A stretch of DNA of 64,000 nucleotides from Diacronema lutheri (Eukaryota; Haptophyta; Pavlovophyceae; Pavlovales; Pavlovaceae), in contig JAGTXO010000020.1 of assembly GCA_019448385.1 (NCBI GenBank), positions 372,001-436,000 on the forward strand, in the 5' to 3' direction. Below, piece after piece: positions 1 to 9,760 of this stretch. The notes below the pieces were generated by a model. That model did not search any database and was not told the DNA's origin. It was given only the letters and a program-made list of their open reading frames with translations. The translations under genes were made by a program, and so were the position numbers. Position 1 is the stretch's first letter, and each line of letters begins with the position of its first letter.

Positions 1-34
1 CCCGCCGCTCTCGCGTTCCCGCGTTCGCGCTCAT
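1..34 (-). CDS. 5' end of a further nucleoside-hydrolase/TIR gene (partial)
   Basis: The start codon at 34-32 and the codons after it mirror the first codons of the gene at 37029, inside the inverted repeat. I infer that a fourth copy of the gene continues off the left edge on the minus strand. Only about eleven codons are visible, so intactness cannot be judged. Confidence 0.45.
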   Translation of the reverse strand, partial: MSANAGTRERR

Positions 35-159
35 GAGAGACCCCGGCTCCACGCTACTGACCACAACCTCCCCCCCACACGCAAACGGACGATTTGACGA
101 GTAATCCCGTAAGTGGGTCATCCATCAAGGTGCGCACCCCCACCCTAGTCACATTTCTG

Positions 160-330
160 CCTTCGCGGGAATCAGAATCGCCGCTCTTGATTATTTTGTC
201 CTAATTCAAAAGCGACGCTTCCTTTGGTCTCCCAATATTTTTTTCAATTTTATTTTACAACATTCATACCAACGACGCTGTAGCCCCGAAATTCACACAT
301 AATTCGGGGTTTGCGCACGCCCTCTAATAA
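160..330. other. AT-rich stretch, left arm
   Basis: About 170 bp are much richer in A and T than the surrounding DNA, with runs of T and A around 238-262. The stretch lies about 130-300 bp upstream of the start codon at 34, so it may be the promoter region of that gene; this is inference. The mirrored copy is at 36733-36903. Confidence 0.4.
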
Positions 331-527
331 TCAAGTACAACCGACGCACCGCCGCCAGCAACGCCCCCGGCACCGCCCGCCGCCACAAAAAATAAAGCCA
401 CCCGGCACCAGTGAGCGGCCCTGACGCCGCCAACGAGCGCGTCGCCGCCCGTCAACAGCGAGCCGCCGCCTTCACGACGCCCGAACACTCTCCCCGACCC
501 GAGCCCCAGCCGCCACCCAGGGAATGA

Positions 528-665
528 GGCGAAATTTCGGGGCGAAACGTTTCGCCCCCGAATTCGCCCCGAAACGAAATGCCGGTTTTGGGCTCCATTT
601 CGGGGCGAAATTTCGGGGGGCGAATTTCGGGGGGCGAAATTTGGGGGGCGAAATTTCGGCATACA
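528..665. repeat. CGAAATTTCG palindromic repeat cluster (left, outer)
   Basis: Short modules alternate between TTTCGGGGCGAAA and TTTCGGGGGGCGAAA, each nearly self-complementary, repeated about eight times. The cluster can be translated in several frames, but the composition looks like a simple repeat and I do not call a gene. A second cluster is at 1055-1217. Confidence 0.8.
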
Positions 666-672
666 TTCAGTG

Positions 673-888
673 TCATGCTGCATACTCGGAGTCGTCAATC
701 ACGACGCGCCCCGCGTCAGCGCTCCGAAGGGTCCCGAGCGCGATCGGCGAGCGTGGGACGAGGGCCCAGAGCCGGCTGAGCCGCCCACCGGTGACGCCGT
801 AGGTGTCAGCCTCGAGGCAGCAGCGGCACATTCCGTCCTCAAGCAAGACCTTGACCGGCAGGCTGCCCGACTTGAAGATCTTGTGCAC
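673..888 (-). CDS. Small ORF between repeat clusters (left copy), unknown
   Basis: A 71-codon reading frame beginning with GTG, identical to 36175-36390. It contains a C-x-C-C cluster near residue 22 and otherwise ordinary composition, unlike the repeat-derived frames around it. I do not recognise it. It may be an exon or a fragment, since no ATG is in frame. Confidence 0.25.
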   Translation of the reverse strand: MHKIFKSGSLPVKVLLEDGMCRCCLEADTYGVTGGRLSRLWALVPRSPIALGTLRSADAGRVVIDDSEYAA

Positions 889-1054
889 GGTGCTCCGTCG
901 CGCTGCCGATGAGTCGCGCTTCTGCGAGTCGACTGTGACTCGCAGGTGGCGGCTTCATCCCGCCCACGCCGCCTTGAGTATGACAACATGAACATCGCGC
1001 GCACGTTAGTATGTAAGTGCCGTTAGCATGTGTGCATATGGGCCGTTGCTGCCG

Positions 1055-1217
1055 GGCGAAGTTCGCCCCGAATTTCGCCCCGAAACGGGTTTCGGAGGAA
1101 AACTAGCCCTAAATTTCGCCCCCCGAAAGAAAACCGAATATAATAATTCGCCCCATTTCGGGGCGAAATTTCGGGGGGCGAAATGGCAAAATTTAATCTG
1201 CATTTCGCCCCGAAATC
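1055..1217. repeat. CGAAATTTCG palindromic repeat cluster (left, inner)
   Basis: Same modules as 528-665, in looser form. The two clusters bracket a 390 bp segment with a small ORF, an arrangement that could be the ends of a small element. Confidence 0.75.
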
Positions 1218-1449
1218 TCATTCCCTGCCGCCACCCCGCACCCTGCTTCAAGCCCGAGCCCGCACCATCCCCATCCCTATCTAGCCAGGCGCCGCCGCGA
1301 GGCCCGTCGCCGCCACAGAGCGCGCCGCGGCCCGCTGTAAGCGTGCCAAGCGCCACGATGTCGCCCGTGCAGCTGCGCGCGCGAGCCTCGTCACCTCTAA
1401 ACCCACCGACCGGGGCGAATAGTACGTTGGTGGTTGGGAGGATCATTGG

Positions 1450-1488
1450 TGGGGGGGGGGGGGGGGGGGGGGGGGGGGAGGGAGGGGG
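1450..1488. repeat. Poly-G tract (left arm)
   Basis: An uninterrupted G run of nearly 30 bases. The matching poly-C tract in the other arm (about 35575-35615) is 3 bp longer, the only length difference seen between arms. Confidence 0.9.
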
Positions 1489-1572
1489 GAAGCGCGTTGC
1501 GCAGCGTGAGCTCCGCCGCCTCGACGCACCACGTGCGCTCGTCGGCACAGAAAATTGCGAACGGTGCTGAAT

Positions 1573-1935
1573 TGCGGCGAGGCCGCAGCGGGTAGTCGCA
1601 GATGTGCCCAAGAATGAGCAGCACGGCGATCGGCTGCTGCGCCATCGCCGGCGCCACCAGCCGCGACAGCAGGTGCCATGCCTGCCGACGGCGCGCCGCC
1701 CGCGTGCGAGATGGCCGAGCCTGAGGAGATGGAGCGGTGCACGCCCGACGTGCTGTCGCGCCACGTGCCACGCCGCAGCGACGACGCCATCGACAGCGCG
1801 CGCAGCGGCAGGCCGCCGGCAAGCGCGCACGCGCCCGGCGCGTCCGCAACGATCGGCGCGCAGCCGGCGCACAGCGGTAACGCGGCGCCAAGCAGCGCGT
1901 CGCACGTGCTGTCTGCGTGCGCGTCCAAGGCGACA
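1573..1935 (-). pseudogene. Truncated copy of ArfGAP/hydrolase gene linker (left arm)
   Basis: Mirror of 35125-35487. It matches the central linker of the intact gene at 41050-44157 but lacks both the ArfGAP zinc finger and the hydrolase-like region. Confidence 0.7.
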
Positions 1936-2019
1936 GGCCCGTACGCAGTCTTTAGCCGGACGGACGGCGAGAGCGCACTCGCACGGCGAGAGTGCGCCAG
2001 CGAAGTGCATACAACCCGA

Positions 2020-4455
2020 TCAAAGCTCAGAGCTCGGGCGTGGGGGCGTGCACATGCACGATGAAGCGCTGCGCGCGTCTGCTGCCGCGTCTAAGACGCG
2101 CCGCGCCGGCTCGAGCAGCTCGCGCAGCGTCACGTTTACATGCGAGGCGGACGCGATCTCGACCACGGCGACGAGGCGCTCGTGCACCTCGCCCGCCGCG
2201 GCGCGCGTGTTCATCACGTGGAACGTGTCGATGCCCGCGAGGATGTCGTTGCGCGTGCGCGCGTCCGCCGCGATGTGCTCGACGTGCGCGTCGCGCAGCC
2301 GCCTGCCAATCGCCTCCCACGCGTAGCAGTGCACGACCGGCTCGAGGTGCTCAAGCAGCGCGGGCCCGGCGAGAAGCACGAGCTGCTTGCACTTGGCCAT
2401 GTGTACGGGCACGTGTGCGAGCGCCTCGACGGGCGAGAATGAGATGTCGGCGCACAGCACGTCGAGCCAGACCGTCGGAGGCCGCCGGTGCATCGCGGCG
2501 AATGCAGCCGCCCATCGGCAGAGCGCGGCCGCGCGCAGGTGCGCATCGTCCTTGGCGCAGTGCACGACGTACGCGTCCGCGCACGTCAGCGGCATCCGCG
2601 CCTCGGCTACGCTTGTCGGCGAGGCGCTCAACGGCTCCGTCGGGAGGGCCGGAGCAAGCGCGAGCCATGATGGCTTCTCCGCAAGGCACTCCTGCGGCGC
2701 GAGTGCCGGCGAGCCGCATGCGGTGACGCTGGCTGTGCGCGACGCCCCCGACACAAGGGAGAAGCGCGCAAAGCGCTCGAAGCGGCCACACGACGCTTGC
2801 TGCGGGCGCGCGTCGTTCCAGTGCGCGCCGAGCCCGTGTGTTGCAATCTGCGCAAGAATGTCTGACGCGAGCGTGCACGGGCGGAAAGCATGCTCCGCCT
2901 CAACATACACGTCGTCAGGCGCGCGCTCGCCGTACCTCGAGCCGAAGCCGAGCAGCGGCGCGAGCGACGCCTCGGCGCCCGACGCGGAGCAGCAGACCCG
3001 CGCGATCAGCCGGACGAGGCGGTGCCGAAAGCCGACGAACTGCGTTGCAATTGCCTGGGCGAGCAGGAAGACGCTGGCCACGAGGTTGAGGACCAAGAGA
3101 GAACGGCTGGGTTCAGCACTCGCGTACACCCACGCGCCCGCGACTGCATCGAGCGGGCTGACCACCGCACGGTTGATCGCCAAGAAGAGCGATGCGCCGC
3201 CAAGGTGAGCCCACGAAGCGGTAAGGAGTAGCCGTGTGCTCACCCGGCAGGTGCACCGCGAGGCGATGGCGAGCGCGACAAGCGCGAAGGATCCGACGCA
3301 CCACGTCACGGTGTAGATGAGCTCTTGCGCGATCCGGTACGCCACAAAGAAACGTGTGTTGGGCGGGTCGATCACCGCCCATGCTGTCGCGTATCCCGGG
3401 GCGACAGCCGCGCGCAGGAGGGCCACGTCACCGAGGAGCACCCACGCTGTGCCAAGGAAGGCACCGAACGAGACGGCCACGTACTGCACACGCTCGCGAT
3501 GCCTTGCTGTGGGGCTGAGTGAGAGCAGGACGAAGGCGGCGCCGGTGAAGCTGCCCCAGCCCATCGTCGTGTTCGCGATTTCGGACTCGACAAGCGTTAG
3601 CCAATTGGGCACGAGCGCAGCCGCCGCAAAGGCGGCGAACGAAGCGGCCACGAGCGAGAAGCCGATCGCAAGCGTGGCCGTTGTGATTGTGCGCTGCCGT
3701 CCGCCCGCGAGCACGAGCACACCCGCGAGGAGGGCAACGACCTCCCCGCGCGAGAGCACCGCGCCGCTGAGGCGCGCATTGGCGCGCAAACGGGTACTTG
3801 CGTCCGCGTCCGGCCCGGGCGCGTGGCTCGCGCGGCCTGAGCTGCCAACCGGTACGCGCGTACCCGTTGATGCATAAGTGAACGCTTGTGGGGACGCTGT
3901 GCCCGCTTCGCCGGCGTGTGTGCAAAATTGGCGCGCTGCGCACAGCTCGGCCGGCGCCGACGGCGCGGGTGCGCTCGCGCCGCACGGCTGCACGCGCGAC
4001 GCCTTTTGGCGGGTCATGTTGCGTGGCGTTTGGAGCCCATGCTGATCTTGTCTGCTCACACGCGCCGAGCCTCCGAGCGTCGCCTGCAGGTCGAACCTGC
4101 GCACCTTGATCTTGCGGTCCGGCGACGCTGCACGCGCGTCGCGCTGTGCCGTCGTGAGGAGCACGACCTCGTGGTATGTCTGCGCGCGCGGCACGTCAGC
4201 GCAAGAGGCTTGCGACGCTTCCTCAAGCGTTACAGCGCGGGACGCGAAGTGTTCCTCGCGCGCGCAAGGGCGGCACACAGCGCTTGAGATGGCGGCAGGC
4301 GCAGCACACCTCGCGCAGCAGGTTGACGACGGGCGACGGCCTGATCGCGTGCCTCGCCTCAAGGAGGAGGAGGTGCTGCACGCCGCGGTGCTCAAAGAGC
4401 GCAGACTGCGGGAAGAGCTGCTTCGAGACGGGCAGCACCGTCATCAGCGCGATCA
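2020..4455 (-). pseudogene. 3' half of nucleoside-hydrolase/TIR gene (exons 3-4, left arm)
   Basis: Identical to the last two exons of the gene at 31198-35040: exon 3 is 4455-4310 and exon 4 is 4179-2020, with a 130 bp intron between them. It encodes the linker, about seven membrane segments and the TIR-like domain in full. The repeat arm begins inside intron 2, so its own nucleoside-hydrolase exons are absent. Upstream on the same strand lie the exons of the damaged copy at 4852-6520. A chimeric transcript is possible, but that copy has a nonsense codon near its start. The TIR part has no lesions, so it could be expressed from an internal start; I treat it as a partial gene. Confidence 0.7.
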
Positions 4456-4851
4456 CTGCGGTGGACGGGGCGCGTAATGCACGGGGATGACAACATGCGT
4501 CGGTTGACGCGTGGGGCCCATGGCTGGGCCGTCACGCGCGCTGCGGACGAGCAAAGTGGCGAGGCGCGCGATGCGCTGCGGCGGGCGGATGCGGACGGGG
4601 CGGTGTGCGATCGGCCGCGCACCGTCGTACGGCTTGACAAAGCTGTGCCGCACGCAGCGAGGGTTTGCACGAGGAGACGGGCCGCCGATGGGCGCATCAG
4701 CGCAGCGCACGCGCGGCCGATGTGCGGCGCGCGGTGCCATCGGCGTGGGCACACGCGTGTCATCGCTGCTCGCGCAGGGACCGACGCGACGCGCACGCGT
4801 CGCGATGAAGGCGCGATGGCGGCGTGCGCGCGAGGTGCGTTCAAGAAGTGT

Positions 4852-6520
4852 CCGGCATCGCCGTGCGTGCGTCGCGCTGTGCCGTCGTGAGGAGCACGAC
4901 CTCGTGGTATGTCTGCGCGCGCGGCACGTCAGCGCAAGAGGCTTGCAGCGCTAGCTCAGGCATAACGGCGTAGGACGCGAAGCGCGCGGATGGCGGCAAG
5001 CGCGGCGCACCTCGCGCAGCAGGTTGACGACGGGTGACGGCCTGATCGTGTGCTTCTCCTCGAGGAGAAGGAGGTGCTGCACGCCGCGGTGCTCGAAGAG
5101 CGCAGACTGCGGGAAGAGCTGCTTCGAGACGGGCAGCACCGTCATCAGCGCAATCACTGCGGGAAGCGAGGAGCGCGGCAAACAGGGACAGCGGACGCGT
5201 CAATTGGCGCACGGACTGGTTGAGCGGCTTCGTGCTCGGACGAGCGAGGCGGTGCAGCGCAAGACGCGTTGCAAGCGAATGCGAAGAGGCAGTTTGTGCA
5301 CTTCATTGCGCACCGTCGTACGGCTTGACAAAGCTGTGCATCAGCGCACCAGCGGGAGCCGATATCGGCGCACCAGCGCATTACACACGCAACGAATAGC
5401 GCGCACGCGGCGCGGGTGCGCGCATATCGAGAATGCGCGCGCATCGCGAGAATTTTGTTACGGCGGCGTGCGCGCGAGGTGCCCTCGTGCACACACCCGT
5501 TCAGGTGCGAGGCGATGTCCGATGCAGCATCGAGCTCGCCAAACCGGCCTTCGTCGAAAGCAGACGGGCCTTCGCCGCAAAAGGTCTCTAAGTACCACTG
5601 CGCCGCCGAGGCGCGCAGAGCAACGTGAGACGCTCTGTGCAATGTTGCGCAGGCCGAGCGCGCAGGCAAAAGACGCGCACGCGCGCGCGCACCTGCTTGC
5701 TGCAGCGCTCAGGCAGCTTGCCCGCGCACAGCTTCTGCCAAAGGCCCTCGAGCCCCAAAAACTGCGCGGCCGAAAGGTAGCGCAGCACCGGGCACGACGT
5801 GCGCTCCGCAAACGAGCGCGCGAGCTGCATCGGAAGCATCGGCACCGCGTGCCGGCTCGTGACGCTCATCGGCACGCCGTGCGCAAAGCAAAAGGCGTAC
5901 ACCGACTCCGCCGCATCCATGTCGAAGCCGTTGTTCACCGACGTGTCGGCGCGGAAGCCCGACGGGCGCGACGCGTCCGGCTCGAGTCCGCCCTGCACGG
6001 CGACGGTGTGCACCTTGCGCAACACAAGCGGCGCGTCGACCGCGAGAATGTCGGCAAAGTCGCGCAGCGATGAGATGAGCACAACGCGCACGCTCCTGGC
6101 CGGCGCGCTGCGCAGCACGTCGGCGATCAGGCGCGCGCCAGGCACGAGCCGCGCGTCGTCCACGTCGTCGTAGCCCGACAGCGCGTACTCATGCGGCATC
6201 GGCGCGCTCTCCTTGCCGGCGGTGCCCACGCCGACCGGGACCTTGTGCAGGCGCAAATGGTCAAGCAGGCAGCGCGCGAGCCGCGCGCGCTGCAGAGCCT
6301 GATGCCCGCCGTTCGCGACGACGCCGCACAGCGCGATATGCCGCTCCCTGTGCATCGTCGCCGCGATGAGCAGCGCCTTGGCGTCGTCCGGGTCAGGGCC
6401 AATGTCCGTGACAAGCAGCACGTGCGGCCGCCGCGCCCGCCCACTAAACGCGCGCTCGCCGCCGAGCAGCGCGTCTACACACAGCGCGCGGTGCACTCGT
6501 GCCTAATCGTCAGCGCTCAT
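4852..6520 (-). pseudogene. Damaged nucleoside-hydrolase/TIR gene, copy 1
   Basis: Exon 1 runs 6520-5693, exon 2 5597-5495, exon 3 5156-5011, and exon 4 starts at 4912. Each boundary has the same splice-site sequence as the intact copies (GTGCGC or GTGTGC donors, GCAG acceptors). The start codon at 6520-6518 is followed by an in-frame TAG at 6505-6503, the sixth codon. The nucleoside-hydrolase motif DIGPDPDDAK and the later NNGFDMDAA are present. Exon 4 is cut after about 20 codons, exactly where the inverted repeat begins, so the membrane and TIR parts are lost from this copy. I see a broken gene; rescue by a downstream start and exon skipping into the repeat arm cannot be excluded. Confidence 0.8.
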
Positions 6521-7019
6521 GATCCCAGCCAGACCTTTGCCGCAAGGCCGGGGCCAAATTTGATTCGCCAATCAGCATGGGCAACAGGATTTCCCCCAAA
6601 TGGAAAAGTGTAGGGTATAGATGGTCAAGCCAAATCCGATCAGGGGCACGATCGCGCCCCGAGTGCAGCGCGGGCCGTTCGGAAGGACGTCCTTGTGAGG
6701 GAGCTCTTCGCGTTTGGCGAGCGGGGGAGCACGACGCGCAGCGTTGCTGCGGCGGCGTGCGGGCGGCGAGCAGCGGTCGGGCTGCTCGCGACGAGGCCGG
6801 AGCAGACGGCGCCGTGGCCGCCGGCGCAGGTGACGCGCGCCGACGAGCCGTAGCGAGCGTCCGTGATCCGCACGGCGGTTGGAGCGGGCCGGCTGGTGCG
6901 GCGCGCTCGGCCACGGGTGGCGGCGTGCACGGTCGTGCCGCGCGCGGCACGCGTCGCCAGCCGCGCGCGACCTGGGCAGAGCCCGCAAAGCGTCGACCGC
7001 TGCGCGGCTCGGCCGTGCG
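6521..7019. other. Intergenic, no gene seen
   Basis: About 500 bp lie between the start of the damaged copy 1 gene and the stop codon of the large polyprotein gene. Open frames exist on both strands but none has recognisable motifs. A less GC-rich patch at 6540-6650 may hold the promoter of copy 1 or the 3' end of the polyprotein gene. Confidence 0.5.
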
Positions 7020-9760
7020 TCAACGCCGGCCGCGCTTCGGCCCGCGCGCGCTGCCGCCGCCGGCACTGGCGCTGGCAGCTCCGCGGGCGGGGGTGCGGGC
7101 GCGAGAGCCGCCGCCGCCACCGCCGCCGCGCCCGCCGCCGTCGTCGCCACCGCCGTCGCCGCCGCCGCCTCCCCCGCCGTCATCGTCGTCGTCGCCGCCG
7201 CCGCCTCCGTCGCCGTCGCCGTCGCCGTCGCCCTCGCCGCCGCCGCCGTCGCCGCTGCCATCGTCGTCGTCGTCGTCGTCGCCCTCGTCGTCGCCCTCGT
7301 CGTCGCCGTCGCACTCGTCGTCGCAGTCGTCGCCCTCGCCGTGCACCATGCGCTCCTCACGCTCCCACACCTCGCCGCGCGCCCACCAGGCGAGCACGAG
7401 GGCAAAGCGCTCAGGCGTCGACGTGGTGTCGCGCCCGGCCGCGTGCGCCGCCATGTCGTGCACGTCGTAGAAGATGTTGCGCGCGGCGTTGTAGTCGCGG
7501 TGCACGGGCTTCTTGCCGCCGTTGCACGCCGGGCAGATGACGAGCGCGTGCACCGTGCGCGTGCCGCCCTTTGCCACGGGCAGGCGCGGGTTCTGCGCGA
7601 GCTCCGCGCCGCAGCGCTGCAGCCTGCCGCCCTTGGCGAGCCGCGGCATCGAGCAGTGCATCGACGTGTACGGCTCGGGCACGAAGACGGCCGCGACGCC
7701 GCGCCGCCGCAGCTCGCGCAGCAGCCCCACCTGGAAGGCGGGCGGCGCGCCCTTGGGCTGCGCGCCCTTGTGGTCGCGCAGCCACTTGCCCACGCACACG
7801 AGCAGCCGGTCGCGCGTCACGCCGTCGACACAGTGCGCCGCGATGAGCGCCTCGGCGACGCGCGCCGCGTTGGACCGCCCGCCGCTGTCGCGCCGCCAGC
7901 GCTCCTTCCGGCGCGCCGGCGCGTCGTACACGTGCTCGGCGGCGCGCTCGCGCACCCGCGCGCTCTCGCGGTGGAAGGCGATGTATTTGCCCGCGTCGAG
8001 CACCTTGGCGCTGTGCGCCTCGCCAAGCCGCGCCTCGTCCGCCTCCACGCTGAACTCCTCGCCGCGCCCGTCGGTGCGCACGCGCCGCCGCGCCGCGTTG
8101 GTCTTGGCCGTCTCGCGCGCAAAGCCCGCGGCGCGCGCGCGCGCGCGCTGCGTGAACTGCCGCCAGACGGCCGCCCGCCCGACGTGCGCAGAGTAGGTGG
8201 TGATGTTGCCCATGTTCGGGTCGGCCGCGACGACGACCGCCGCCTCGACGTCGATCGCCCGCCGCAGCTCGGAGCCGAGCGCGACGGCGATGCGCCCGTC
8301 CGGCCGGCGCCAGCGGTGCAGGACGCCCGAGCCGCCGGCCGGCGCCTGCGCCTTCGGCACGAGGACGGTCCCGACGGCGTGCACGGCGACGCCATCTGTC
8401 ACCACCGACTTGACGGGCTGCCGGCCCGGGAGCGGCACGCGCGGCAGCGGCGCGAGGCCAACCCACGAGCGCCGCGCGTGCCACGGCAGATCGGCCGGCG
8501 GCCGCTCGCGCCCGGCGTAGTCGAAGACGCGGTTGGAGATGTCGAAGCGCGTCGCAAAGACCGCGTACCTGACGCGCACGTCCGACATCGGCGGGGTGTT
8601 GCCGTTTGTGCCTGTCCACTTGATCGGCTCGCCATCGTGGTCGCGCAGGTCCAGCGCCTTGAGCCGCGCGCGCAGCTCCTTGCGCTCGTCATCCGAAAGC
8701 GTCACCCAGATGGCGCTCGCGGCGAGGCGCACGTTGCGCGGCACCTGCGCGCAGCGCGCGGCGCGCGAGCGCGCGGGCGCGTGACCAACCTGGCCGCGGG
8801 GCGGCGCGCACGGCGGCGGCGCGCGCGCTTGGGCGCTCGGCGGCGGCAGCGGCAGCCACGCCTCGCGCGCACATTGTGCGTGCGCAGCGGCGCCACATTG
8901 TACCGCGGCGGCCGTCCGGTCAGCTGCGTGTGGATGTGCGCGAGCCGGCAGAGCAGCGCCTGCCCCTCGGCCACGTGCTGCAGGGTGCGGATCTGCACGA
9001 GGAAGTAGCGCGTCGTGTGCCGGTCGTAGTTCCACCTTTTCGTGGGCGTGCACTTGTAGTCGATCTTGTGGAGGACCATGTCGGGCAGGTGGCGGTCGAG
9101 CGCGGCGGGGCAGCCGACGCGCGCGCCCTCCACGTCGCCGCGCAGCAGCCGCTCGCACAGCTCGCGCACGCGCGCGTTTCGCTGCATCTCGGGCAGCGCG
9201 ACGAGCGCCTCGTCGCGCTCGACTGCCGCGCGGACGACGTCGCGGAGCAGCCCGTTCACGACGCGCGATGGGTGCATCAGGCACGCGGTGGACACCTGCG
9301 TCGCCTCCGCCTCGAGGATCTCCGTGAGGCCCACCGCGCAGACGGGCTGGACGCCCTCGGCCATCTCGCCGACGGCGCGCGCCGTCGCCGCCTTGGTCTG
9401 CGCGGCGGCTTGCTCGGCGGGCTTGCCTCGGGGCGCTGCACCGTACGTGCTCTCGTCCTTGTGCCAGCCGATGGCCGAGAAGATCGCACGGACGGATCCC
9501 TTGTCCATCGTGGTCGACGTGTGCACGCTGGTCGACGGGCCGCCCGACGCCGCGCCGACGGCCTGCGCGCTCGCCACCGCAGCCTCGTCGCGCACCACCT
9601 TGTTGATGACGCGGTACGCCTGTGTCGTGAGCCTGTGCACGGCCGCCGCGATGCGCCGCAGCTCCTTCCGCGCACCGGGCTGCGCCGTCACCGCCTGCGG
9701 CCCCGCGTTGAGCGTCGAGCGCTTGACCACGAAGCCCGGGAGCACGCTGCCGCGCGTGCG
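7020..9760 (-). other. Fanzor/TnpB-type RuvC nuclease domain
   Basis: The C-terminal part has the three RuvC acidic residues: Asp in VVAADPNMGN (codon 8222-8220), Glu in FVPEPYTSMHC (7676-7674) and Asp in HRDYNAARNI (7496-7494). Between the last two is a zinc-ribbon set of cysteines ending CPACNGGK. The tyrosine-threonine-serine segment and RDxNAARN are signatures of TnpB and its eukaryotic relatives. The N-terminal part, to about 9760, is in exon 3 (it includes MHPSRVVNGLL and YNVAPLRTHN), and a 128 bp intron (8745-8872) separates it from the RuvC exon. Fanzors are RNA-guided DNA nucleases in eukaryotic transposons. The tail is Asp/Gly-rich and ends GPKRGRR, a possible nuclear signal. Confidence 0.85.

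Larger units (their letters stand above)
1..4851. repeat. Left arm of 4.85 kb inverted repeat
   Basis: This segment is the reverse complement of 32210-37062. Left and right coordinates sum to 37063 outside the poly-G tract at about 1450 and to 37060 inside it, so the arms differ by 3 bp there. The large TIR-protein reading frame is identical in both arms. Single-base differences exist, for example at 1018 (t, against c in the mirrored arm), 4593 and several between 4773 and 4811, so these are two real loci. The inner edge lies inside what is an intron in the right arm. The outer edge runs off the window. Confidence 0.97.

Noticed and set aside
5588-6496. Functional 302-residue hydrolase starting with GTG at 6496
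   Set aside because: Eukaryotic genes rarely start with GTG, and the homologous ATG at 6520 is followed by an in-frame TAG; I treat the copy as damaged.
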